Shown: positions 1 through 5,643, numbered from the stretch's first letter. The stretch is DNA of 5,757 nt from JAZDEU01 sp043808545 (GCA_043808545.1 JAZDEU010000029.1:1-5757); one strand, 5' to 3'. Notes: generated from the sequence alone by a model not told the origin. Numbers and translations: made by a program.

Positions 1-126
1 TGAAATAGTGTCTCCAGCGTCATTCTGAACCCCGCTTGCGGGGTGAAGAATCCCGTGGCTAAGCAAAAAAACACTGGGATTCTTCGCCCTCCTGGCGCTC
101 GGGTTCAGAATGACGCGACTATTTCA
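1..126. repeat. Nested palindromic intergenic repeat (REP/MITE-like)
   Basis: Several inverted pairs nest inside each other. TGAAATAGT (1-9) pairs with ACTATTTCA (118-126). GCGTCATTCTGAACCC (17-32) pairs perfectly with its complement at 101-116. GAAGAATCCC (45-54) pairs with GGGATTCTTC (76-85). A small hairpin CCCCGC-TT-GCGGGG occupies 30-43. The whole could fold as one long cruciform or RNA hairpin. The GC-rich arms contrast with the AT-rich surroundings. From memory, repeats built on 'GTCATTCTGAA...GAAGAATC' are frequent between genes in candidate-phyla genomes. The left end may extend beyond the window. The right arm supplies the ATG at 110 of the following reading frame, so the repeat probably replaced the true 5' end of that gene. 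No protein is encoded. Confidence 0.85.
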
Positions 127-538
127 ACAGAAACTAAATAATAATTTTTGCGATGAATTTTTAAAAATTGTTAAAGATATTGCAGAAAATCCTCAAGTTG
201 AAATTAAAGAATTATCCGAGAAATATAATTTTCCAATTAAAAAATTAGAAAGAAATTTTTATAAAAGGATAGGAATTACTCCCAAAAAATTCTCGCGAAT
301 TATGAGGTTTCAAAAAGCGCATAAGGAAATTTCACGCAAAGGTTTAGAAAATTTAGTTGTTGTAGCATTATCCTAAGGAAAAAATCCAGAAGATATTTAT
401 ATAAAAATTTGCGATAAACACGGCTATCATATTGATAGATGCGTTCTATATATTTGCCGTTCAGCTGTATATTTTTCTGAGAATAACAATCCAGCCCCTG
501 CAAAGTTAAAATGGTGGAACTGGAAAGATAAAAACTAA
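110..538 (+). pseudogene. Broken HTH gene (AraC-like segment) with an in-frame TAA
   Basis: The frame runs from ATG 110 to TAA 536-538 and is interrupted once by TAA at 374-376. The first 88 codons contain a segment resembling the DNA-binding half of AraC/XylS regulators: 'IKELSEKYNFPIKKLERNFY' (about residues 32-51) followed by 'RIGITPKKFSRIMRFQKA'. This has the typical second-helix 'G-I/S-P-K/Y' and 'RFQKA' pattern. After the stop, 53 further codons stay open. They encode 'GKNPEDIYIKICDKHGYHI', 'RCVLYICRSAVYFSE' and a basic Trp-rich tail 'KLKWWNWKDKN', a region I cannot assign. It has no ATG, GTG or TTG of its own in frame, so it is not a separate gene. AAA to TAA would restore 'ALSKGKNPED'. 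A good terminator follows the second stop, which suggests that was the original end. The apparent start lies inside a repeat arm, so the N terminus is probably lost too. Alternatives are a sequencing error at 374 or a functional short HTH protein. Confidence 0.55.
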
Positions 539-565
539 AAAACGAGGCAGTCAGCCTCGTTTTTT
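537..565. terminator. Bidirectional rho-independent terminator
   Basis: The stem ACGAGGC (542-548) and GCCTCGT (554-560) closes a 5-base loop and is flanked by an A run on the left and a T run on the right. It therefore reads as a terminator with a U tract on both strands. It lies between the stop of the plus-strand remnant (536-538) and the TAG of typA (579-581), serving both convergent units. Confidence 0.9.
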
Positions 566-578
566 ATATTCACACAAT

Positions 579-2369
579 CTAACTTTTTCTTCTAGCCTTA
601 ACCCTATCCGCGTCAGTTAAATATTGTTTTCTTAAACGGATATTTTTAGGAGTTATTTCTAAATATTCGTCAGCGCGCATTACGCTCATACCGCGCTCTA
701 AAGAAAGCTCTAAAGGAGGAGTTAAACTTATCGCGTCATCAGATCCAGACGCGCGCATATTCGTTAATTGCTTCCCTTTTATCGGATTGACAGTTAAATC
801 ATCGTCTTTTGAAACATTCCCAATTACCATCCCTTCATAAACTTCAGTATTCGCTTTAATATATAAGTCGCCTCGCTCCTGTAAATTATAAAGAGAAAAA
901 CCAAGCGCTTTTCCTGTCATCATAGAAACCATAGAACCAGTCTCATTTTTATTTATTTCTCCAACATAAGGTTTAAAGCCAATTACTCGGGAATATAATA
1001 TCCCCTCTCCGCGAGTATCAACAACAAAGTCATTTTTATATCCTAAAAGTCCGCGAGTAGGTATTTCAAAAATTATTTTTGTATGCCCATGCTCAGGAGC
1101 CATTTCGGTCATAGTTCCTTTGCGTTTTGCTAATTTTTCTATTATCGTTCCAGTCATCTTATCAGGAACATTAATCGTCACTTCTTCAAACGGCTCTGAT
1201 TTTACACCATCTGTTTCTTTTATAATAACATGCGGCTGGGAAATTTGCAATTCATATCCCTCGCGCCGCATATTCTCTAGTAAGATTGCAATGTGCATCT
1301 CGCCGCGACCATACACTTTATAACGATCGGTCTCTGAAAAATCTATTTTTAAACCAACATTTACTTCAAGTTCTTTTTCTAATCTTTCCTTTATCTGCCT
1401 TGTCGTTACAAATTTCCCTTCACGCCCTGCAAAAGGAGAATTGTTTACTAAAAAATTTAATGAAATTGTCGGCTCATCTATGTTAATAGCAGGCAGCGCT
1501 TCTTGAGTAATGTCTGTGCAAATAGTTTCGCCAATATAAATATCTGGCAGTCCGGCAATCATAACAATATCGCCCGCGCTCGCAGTTTCAACTTCTTTTC
1601 TTTTTAATCCCTCAAAAGTAAAAAGTTTTGTTATCTTCCCTTCTCTTGTTTCACCAGAACTCTTTTTCACAATTACCTTTTGCGCCATTTTTATTGTCCC
1701 TTCGTAAATTCTTCCTATCGCAAGCCGTCCAAGAAAATTATCATACGCAAGATTAAACGGCTGCATTCGCAAAGGCTTCTTATTTGCTTCATCGCTGGAT
1801 GCGACAGGAACATTTTTTAAAATACCGTCTAAAAGAGGCGTTAAATCTTTGCTAGTCTCATCCAGTTTTGTCTTAGCAATGCCTTCGCGGGCGATTGCAT
1901 AAATCGTCGTAAAATCAAGCTGTTCATCATTCGCGCCTAAATCAAGGAATAATTCATAAACCATCTCATGAACCTCATCCGGACGAGCGGCAGGTTTATC
2001 TATTTTGTTTATTACGACAATCGGTTTTAAACCAAGCTCAAGCGATTTTTTTAAAACAAACTTTGTCTGCGGCATAGGCCCCTCTTGCGCGTCAACTACC
2101 AAAAGAACTGAATCAATAGATCTTAAAACTCGTTCAACTTCAGAACCAAAATCAGCGTGGCCCGGAGTGTCAACAATATTTATTTTTGTATCCTTGAAAT
2201 AAACAGATGTATTTTTTGAATAAATTGTAATTCCGCGTTCAAGCTCTAACGCATTGCTGTCCATGCTAACTCCCTCTTCCGCCATTCCAGTTTGGCGCAT
2301 CAAAGCATCGGTCAAAGTAGTTTTGCCGTGGTCAACATGGGCTATAATTGCAATATTTCTTATATCCAT
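579..2369 (-). CDS. typA: Translational GTPase TypA/BipA
   Basis: BipA/TypA is an EF-G-like GTPase that binds 70S ribosomes and assists large-subunit assembly and growth under stress or cold. Visible motifs (596-residue numbering): G1 AHVDHGKT (10-17); switch I 'MDSNALELERGITI' (36-49), the TypA signature; G3 DTPGH (67-71); G4 NKID (121-124). Beta-barrel domain II follows (about 205-290), then domains III and V. The TypA-specific C-terminal domain includes 'RGLLGYKNDF' and ends 'ADEYLEITPKNIRLRKQYL' plus a basic tail. The length is near the usual 600-615. I chose the Met at 2367-2369 because family members begin 'M-x-I-R-NIAIIAHVDHGKTTL'. A start at 2396 would add nine residues (MAFLFLQFT) not typical of the family. 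No Shine-Dalgarno is seen before either. The usual G5 'SA' is 'YAIAREG' here. The gene has its own promoter (2427-2455) and ends at a shared terminator. Confidence 0.97.
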   Translation of the reverse strand: MDIRNIAIIAHVDHGKTTLTDALMRQTGMAEEGVSMDSNALELERGITIYSKNTSVYFKDTKINIVDTPGHADFGSEVERVLRSIDSVLLVVDAQEGPMPQTKFVLKKSLELGLKPIVVINKIDKPAARPDEVHEMVYELFLDLGANDEQLDFTTIYAIAREGIAKTKLDETSKDLTPLLDGILKNVPVASSDEANKKPLRMQPFNLAYDNFLGRLAIGRIYEGTIKMAQKVIVKKSSGETREGKITKLFTFEGLKRKEVETASAGDIVMIAGLPDIYIGETICTDITQEALPAINIDEPTISLNFLVNNSPFAGREGKFVTTRQIKERLEKELEVNVGLKIDFSETDRYKVYGRGEMHIAILLENMRREGYELQISQPHVIIKETDGVKSEPFEEVTINVPDKMTGTIIEKLAKRKGTMTEMAPEHGHTKIIFEIPTRGLLGYKNDFVVDTRGEGILYSRVIGFKPYVGEINKNETGSMVSMMTGKALGFSLYNLQERGDLYIKANTEVYEGMVIGNVSKDDDLTVNPIKGKQLTNMRASGSDDAISLTPPLELSLERGMSVMRADEYLEITPKNIRLRKQYLTDADRVKARRKS

Positions 2370-2426
2370 AGTAAATTGTAAAAATAAAAACGCCATTTAA
2401 AAGCGTGTATTTCCCCTTAATACATA

Positions 2427-2455
2427 ATAATACTATAAAATTATTAGCAAGTCAA
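2427..2455 (-). promoter_or_regulatory. Sigma70-type promoter of typA
   Basis: Reading leftwards, TTGACT (-35, 2455-2450), a 17-base spacer and TATTAT (-10, 2432-2427) match the sigma70 consensus closely. The expected start near 2420 gives a leader of about 50 bases before the chosen ATG of typA (2369). This placement fits typA being transcribed apart from the upstream operon. Confidence 0.8.
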
Positions 2456-2460
2456 GCCCA

Positions 2461-2489
2461 TTGACACCATAAAAAAGTAGTGTTATTAT
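2461..2489 (+). promoter_or_regulatory. Orphan sigma70-type promoter, divergent from typA
   Basis: TTGACA (2461-2466), exactly 17 bases, then TATTAT (2484-2489) is a near-perfect sigma70 promoter pointing right. Its -35 box lies 5 bases from the -35 box of the typA promoter, so the two are back to back. No plus-strand gene lies downstream. Transcription would start near 2496 and run into the 3' end of the convergent VIT-like gene. A hairpin at 2496-2520 begins almost at the predicted start. Confidence 0.6.
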
Positions 2490-2495
2490 TTTTTG

Positions 2496-2527
2496 ATAAT
2501 GCTTAATGTGGGGGCATTATTTCTTTT
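2496..2527 (+). terminator. Weak hairpin with T-rich tail (possible attenuator or terminator)
   Basis: ATAATGC (2496-2502) pairs with GCATTAT (2514-2520) around an 11-base loop rich in G, followed by TTCTTTT. The stem is only seven pairs and AT-rich. On the plus strand it could end or attenuate a transcript from the orphan promoter. On the minus strand the hairpin lacks a clear U tract, so it is a poor terminator for the operon ending at 2564. The rest of 2397-2563 shows no gene. Confidence 0.3.
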
Positions 2528-2563
2528 ATAATTTAACAGCCGTTTTTTTATTTTAAAAAATTT

Positions 2564-3055
2564 CTATTTCACATTTATCCCAATCCGCGAGGCAACCATC
2601 CCGATATAATTAGTAAGAATAATAACAGCAATCGCGATTACAATATGCTCTAATATAACTTTATGCGGCTTGTTCCCTTGCTTTTTCGCAAGATAAAAAC
2701 TAAAAATCCCAATCAAAAATAATCCCCAAATAATACTTATCCCTATCGCTAAATGCAGGCTGAATAATAAAACAGGAATTACAAAAGTAAAAGCAATAAT
2801 CAATTTAGAAAAAAATGTAGAAAAAGTTGATTCCCAAATTTCTCTCGGCAGCTGTTTATGCCGCGATTCTTCTGAAATATGTATCCCAAGCGCGTCCGAC
2901 AAAGCATCCGCGACCGCAATAGTAAGAATGCCGCTTAAAATAACTATCCACGAATGAGTCCCGGAATTAAGACCGATAATAAGCCCTAGCGTAGTAATTA
3001 TACCTGAAGTGAATCCAAAACTAAAACCTGTTTGAATTGATTGTTTTTTAAACAT
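2564..3055 (-). CDS. VIT1/CCC1-like small membrane protein
   Basis: This 163-residue protein is predicted to sit in the cytoplasmic membrane. Hydrophobic segments lie at about 11-30, 36-57, 84-100, 102-123 and 133-156, five in all as in VIT/CCC1 metal transporters. The first pair carries the family pattern: 'SGIITTLGLIIG' (17-28) and 'VADALSDALGIHISEES' (48-64), with acidic residues D50, D54, E62 and E63 at the places where the family binds or passes divalent metal. It is shorter than typical VIT proteins (around 220-250), because the cytoplasmic metal-binding helices between segments 2 and 3 are reduced to a loop of about 20 residues. Export of Fe2+ or Mn2+ from the cytoplasm is therefore only an inference. 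It is the last gene of the operon, starting 11 bases after the glycosylase stop. An AGAAGGG sits about 15 bases before the ATG, too far for a normal ribosome binding site. Confidence 0.75.
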   Translation of the reverse strand: MFKKQSIQTGFSFGFTSGIITTLGLIIGLNSGTHSWIVILSGILTIAVADALSDALGIHISEESRHKQLPREIWESTFSTFFSKLIIAFTFVIPVLLFSLHLAIGISIIWGLFLIGIFSFYLAKKQGNKPHKVILEHIVIAIAVIILTNYIGMVASRIGINVK

Positions 3056-3066
3056 ATAAAATTAAG

Positions 3067-3711
3067 TTAACCCTTCTGTAAACCTATGTTTTTTCCATCA
3101 ACAACAATCAATGCATGATAATCTTGATATAATGCATAATCGCAAGGCAAAGAATCCATAAATAATTTCTGCAAATAATTATAAGTATCTTTTTCTGCTA
3201 AATTATTTTTTTCAACAAACCTTTTTGTATATTCATCAATCACAAAAATTTCTTTTTCAAGCGCGTATAATAATATTGAATCCGCTGTTTCCATTCCTAT
3301 CCCCTTCACGCCCAATAAATCTTTACGCAGATTATCAAGCGGCAATAATTCAACTTTTTTAATTCCACCGCGCCTTTTACAAAAGAACTTAGCGACATTT
3401 AAAAGATATTCTGTTTTCTGATTAAAAAATCCTGACGGTTTAATTAACTCTGCTAATTTATTTTTATTTTTTCCACTCAAACTATAAATACCGGCGAGCG
3501 AACACTTGCCGGCATTTTTTAAATTACTAATCGCCTTCTCAACATTTCTCCAATTCGCCTGTTGCGTTAAAATTGAACCAATAATTACTTCCTCTTTTTC
3601 TTTTATGCTCTTAGGGCGTTTGCACCATAAATTCCATTGCTCGCAGGGCTTCCCGTATTCGCTACGGAGTATTTCATAGCATTGTAAAATTTTATTCTTT
3701 TGCGAACACAT
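3067..3711 (-). CDS. HhH-GPD DNA glycosylase, endonuclease III/MagIII-like
   Basis: This 214-residue protein belongs to the endonuclease III superfamily, which removes damaged bases in base-excision repair. In order: the N-terminal helical 'IIGSILTQQANWRNVEKAI' (43-61), in which Gln50 fits the usual position of the LTQQ/LSxQ motif; 'IKPSGFFNQKTEYL' (90-103), very like 3-methyladenine glycosylase MagIII; helix-hairpin-helix 'LLGVKGIGMETADSILLYAL' (132-151); and the catalytic Asp in 'FVIDEYTKRF' (D159). At the position of the catalytic Lys of E. coli Nth the sequence has Glu141, so lyase activity by that route is unlikely. A monofunctional alkylbase glycosylase fits better. The C terminus stops at 'GKNIGLQKG', before the place where relatives carry a four-Cys [4Fe-4S] cluster. 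No cluster is possible, whether from natural absence (as in MagIII) or truncation. Third gene of the operon, 20 bases after the preceding stop. The damage specificity cannot be read from the sequence. Confidence 0.88.
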   Translation of the reverse strand: MCSQKNKILQCYEILRSEYGKPCEQWNLWCKRPKSIKEKEEVIIGSILTQQANWRNVEKAISNLKNAGKCSLAGIYSLSGKNKNKLAELIKPSGFFNQKTEYLLNVAKFFCKRRGGIKKVELLPLDNLRKDLLGVKGIGMETADSILLYALEKEIFVIDEYTKRFVEKNNLAEKDTYNYLQKLFMDSLPCDYALYQDYHALIVVDGKNIGLQKG

Positions 3712-3731
3712 TAAATTATACTCACATTAAA

Positions 3732-4112
3732 TTATTTTTTCACCTCGCTCGTTTGCAAGTATTTTTTAGCAAAAGTCAGACACTCTTGTAAATTTTCCAA
3801 TTTAGAACAATGCGCGAGACAGTCATCCTCATTTTTGCATCCGCCAGGTCCGATTGCAACATCGCTACCGCTTGCTTTTAAGTCTTCGGCTTTCTTTTCA
3901 TCAATTTTAAAAGTGGAATCATTTTTAAGTTTCTCTATTAGAGCTGAATTAAGAAGAAATGAAACACCTCTTTCTTTTTCTGCAGAAACGACAACATCAG
4001 CGCATAAATAATTTCGAACAGTTTGATTTTTTTTAACAACTAAAAAAGTCGTAATCCCAGCTCCGATCATAATTCCAAATAATAATGAAATAATGGCAAT
4101 AAAAAATTTCAT
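3732..4112 (-). CDS. Membrane-anchored protein with Cys-rich GPGGC motif
   Basis: I do not know its function. From the Met at 4112 it has 126 residues. One hydrophobic segment (about 3-26) follows MKF and precedes KK, so it is an uncleaved anchor or signal peptide, with the bulk probably outside the cell. The middle (40-85) is polar and helical. The C-terminal 'GPGGCKNEDDCLAHCSKLEN' and on to 'LQECLTFAKKYL' gives C-x5-C-x3-C-x8-C (C92, C98, C102, C111), which could form two disulfides. I recall similar GPGGC...C...C...C stretches, often repeated, in candidate-phyla proteins of unknown function; this one has a single copy. An upstream Met at 4151 would add 13 residues overlapping the methyltransferase gene. 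I prefer 4112, which leaves 8 bases after that gene's stop and puts the anchor at the N terminus. No Shine-Dalgarno is visible. Second gene of the operon. Confidence 0.75.
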   Translation of the reverse strand: MKFFIAIISLLFGIMIGAGITTFLVVKKNQTVRNYLCADVVVSAEKERGVSFLLNSALIEKLKNDSTFKIDEKKAEDLKASGSDVAIGPGGCKNEDDCLAHCSKLENLQECLTFAKKYLQTSEVKK

Positions 4113-4120
4113 ATAATAAT

Positions 4121-4678
4121 TTATAATGGTTTTTGAAAAATTAATCCCCAATGATAATGCCCCGCGTCAAACTCTTCAATCAACGGAATATTTATTTGCG
4201 CGCAAATTTCTTTTATAGTAATCTTGCTAACCCGATCTTCTAAAGCAGGTCCGAAAGCTACGGGGATATGTTTCCAATCAACAGCTAAAAGCTTCCCTCC
4301 TTTTTTTATCATTCGTATGCTTTCAAGAATCATTTCTTTATATTTTCTTGTTTGAAATAATGTATTTATTAAAAAACCAATATCAAGCTCTTCATCTTTT
4401 ATTTTTGTCGCTTTATAAATCTCTAAATTAGACCATATTGTTTTTATATTATTTACGCCAGACATTTTCGCTTTGCTCTCAACTCCGGCTAAAACTGTTT
4501 TTTGAATATCAACAGCATAAGCAATTCCTCCCTTGCCAATCTTTTCTGCCGCAGGTATTATAAAATGACCGGCTCCGCCGCATCCAAAATCTGCTATACG
4601 CATTCCTGTTTCTATGCCAACTTTTTTAAATAAAAATTTTGGATCTAGGAGTTCATTTCCTCCTGTTATATGCGCCAT
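4121..4678 (-). CDS. Class I SAM-dependent methyltransferase
   Basis: This 185-residue cytoplasmic enzyme has a Rossmann-like SAM-binding fold. Motif I is 'IADFGCGGAGHF' (28-39). The acidic end of strand 2 is 'AYAVDI' (D57), which would hold the SAM ribose. 'LDIGFLINTLFQ' (98-109) is the motif IV region, and 'IRMIKKGGKLLAVDWK' (121-136) is the usual post-motif helix and strand 5. The N-terminal 'GGNELLDPKFLFKKVGIETG' resembles UbiE/Methyltransf_31-like members. No substrate-specific domain is seen, so the acceptor is unknown. Its length is normal for a single-domain enzyme. The start at 4676-4678 lies about 28 bases from the predicted transcription start and is not preceded by a Shine-Dalgarno. 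It is the first gene of the four-gene operon. Confidence 0.88.
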   Translation of the reverse strand: MAHITGGNELLDPKFLFKKVGIETGMRIADFGCGGAGHFIIPAAEKIGKGGIAYAVDIQKTVLAGVESKAKMSGVNNIKTIWSNLEIYKATKIKDEELDIGFLINTLFQTRKYKEMILESIRMIKKGGKLLAVDWKHIPVAFGPALEDRVSKITIKEICAQINIPLIEEFDAGHYHWGLIFQKPL

Positions 4679-4712
4679 ATAAAATAAAACATTAATTGTA
4701 TGATATAATTAT

Positions 4713-4721
4713 ATTATAGCA
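4713..4721 (-). promoter_or_regulatory. Extended -10 promoter of the methyltransferase operon
   Basis: On the minus strand TGCTATAAT is a perfect extended -10 (TGnTATAAT). The -35 position (around 4736-4741, TTCCAC) is poor, as is common for extended -10 promoters. The expected start near 4706 leaves a leader of about 28 bases. The motif lies only some 25-30 bases from the end of the MITE-like element at 4746. Confidence 0.6.
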
Positions 4722-4745
4722 TAATATAATTAATAGTGGAATATT

Positions 4746-5178
4746 AGGCTCATACGCAATTTAACCAATTCCAGCTCTATGAATAATAACCAATTTTAAA
4801 TTTTAAAAAAATATTAAACTACCACCGACTTCGTCGGTGGAATTAAATCCGCGGACTTCGTCCTTATTGCTGTTTTCAAGGCTGTCAAAAACTTGGCTTT
4901 TGTCATTCCGACCAAAGCTCAAAATATTTACTCCGCGGAGTTTACCCTGAGCGAAGTCGTAGGGCTTCGTAAATATTTTTTCGCTCGGTCGGAATGACAA
5001 TACTGACTTCGTCCGTAAGCGAAAACCATAGCCTGTCCCGAGCATAGCCGAGGGAACCGACTTCGTCGGTGGATTTCTTAGTTATTAAAATTTAAAATTT
5101 GTTATTATTGTTATAGATTTACTGGTATTCCATAAGTAAATATTATTTTTTACTATTGGCTAATTTGCGTATGACCCC
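4746..5178. mobile_element. MITE-like non-coding element with nested inverted repeats
   Basis: Outer ends: TCATACGCAATTTAACCAAT (4750-4769) is matched by the complement of 5155-5174 at 18 of 20 bases; G-rich flanks (GGC/GGGG) may extend the repeat outward. Inside this, 4782-4806 and 5085-5109 are complementary at 24 of 25 positions. Next come the hairpin CCACCGAC-TTC-GTCGGTGG (4822-4840) and its near copy at 5055-5072. A core palindrome follows: TGTCATTCCGACC (4901-4913) with 4987-4999, and AAAATATTTA (4921-4930) with 4970-4979. The right arm is about 33 bases longer than the left between the outer and inner repeats, so the arms have diverged. No credible protein is encoded; a minus-strand frame at 4803-5045 is repeat translation. 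No target duplication is evident. It may be an internally deleted transposon carrying a second, REP-like repeat. Confidence 0.7.
4827..5067. repeat. Four copies of GACTTCGTC
   Basis: GACTTCGTC occurs at 4827-4835, 4854-4862, 5005-5013 and 5059-5067, and a near-complement (GCGAAGTCG) lies around 4951-4959. Each copy is the tip of a small hairpin, as GAC-TTC-GTC is itself self-complementary around TTC. The copies lie inside the larger MITE-like element. Confidence 0.75.
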
Positions 5179-5182
5179 ATAG

Positions 5183-5196
5183 CCCCCCCCCCCCCC
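5183..5196. repeat. Run of 14 C
   Basis: A homopolymer of 14 C in a very AT-rich surrounding, five bases from the right end of the MITE-like element. The length is liable to slippage in the cell and to error in sequencing or assembly. Confidence 0.9.
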
Positions 5197-5331
5197 GCTT
5201 ATGTCAAACTATAATACTTTTTAAAATCACTGACTGCGTTGCATAAATTTTTTTTATGTGATATCCCTAATATTTTAAATATCTCTCTATGAAAAATCAA
5301 ATAATAAAAAACATTCCTGAAAAGAATAACT

Positions 5332-5613
5332 TGTGAATAAGTATAAATATTCTGAGTGTCGGATGTTAATTAAATTATATTTTATATTGGAAAACTATTG
5401 AATAACTAGTTGATTACTTTGTTGATATTTATCCGATACACGATTTTATTACTTATCCATATCTTTTGCAAATACTTTTCCACTAATTACGCCATTTAAA
5501 AGTCCTCTTTTTTTATTACTGTTTAGCCAAATGTTTTTTTATCAACATATTCCACAGCGCTTATTAGTATTAATATTTGTTTATATATTTATATATAAAT
5601 ACTATTATAATAA
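5332..5613. other. Candidate origin of replication (DnaA-box cluster and AT-rich unwinding region)
   Basis: A perfect DnaA box (TTATNCACA) is read on the minus strand at 5340-5332. Near boxes on the plus strand are TTATCCGAT (5429), TTATCCATA (5453), TTTTCCACT (5476), TTATCAACA (5539) and TATTCCACA (5548). The last pair is followed by GCGC (5557-5560), then triplets TTA TTA GTA TTA (5561-5572), then an AT-rich stretch with 3 G/C in 53 bases (5561-5613). This order matches the basal unwinding system described in B. subtilis: DnaA boxes, GC-rich spacer, DnaA-trios, unwinding element. There is no gene in 5197-5700. Genes of normal length to the left run left, and the one reading frame to the right runs right. 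Neither dnaA nor dnaN is in the window, and AT-rich DNA yields near boxes by chance, so this is a candidate only. Confidence 0.42.
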
Positions 5614-5643
5614 CTTCCTGCAAGTGCATAAAATTTTAAAAAA

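Noticed and set aside
1..126. CRISPR-like or tRNA-like fold in the first repeat
   Set aside because: There is no repeat-spacer periodicity and no tRNA T-loop or anticodon arrangement; nested inverted repeats explain the structure.
374..376. Recoding of TAA as sense (genetic code change)
   Set aside because: TAA ends other genes here (for example at 3067-3069, 3732-3734 and 4121-4123), so one remnant gene with an internal TAA is better explained by decay or error.
300..503. 67-codon minus-strand open frame
   Set aside because: It is antisense to the broken HTH gene, whose plus-strand translation has a recognisable motif and ends at a terminator.
1120..1486. Two overlapping plus-strand open frames (1120-1323, 1286-1486)
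   Set aside because: They are antisense shadows of typA, which is conserved over the whole stretch.
2005..2202. 65-codon plus-strand open frame
   Set aside because: Shadow of the typA GTPase domain; no recognisable product.
4803..5045. 80-codon minus-strand open frame
   Set aside because: It lies wholly within the MITE-like palindromic element, and its translation ('PYDFAQGKLRGV', 'FGRNDKS') is the kind produced by such repeats, with no domain.
5226..5265. GCATAAA...TTTATG hairpin with a T run, and GTTGCATAAATT as a possible IS30 end
   Set aside because: The stem is only six AT pairs with the T run in the loop, not after it. The resemblance to GTGCATAAAATTTT at 5628-5641 is too short to call a terminal repeat.
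2390..5503. 14-base match ACGCCATTTAAAAG at 2390-2403 and 5490-5503
   Set aside because: The flanks do not match and a 14-base AT-rich identity is plausible by chance or minor; no shared element could be drawn.
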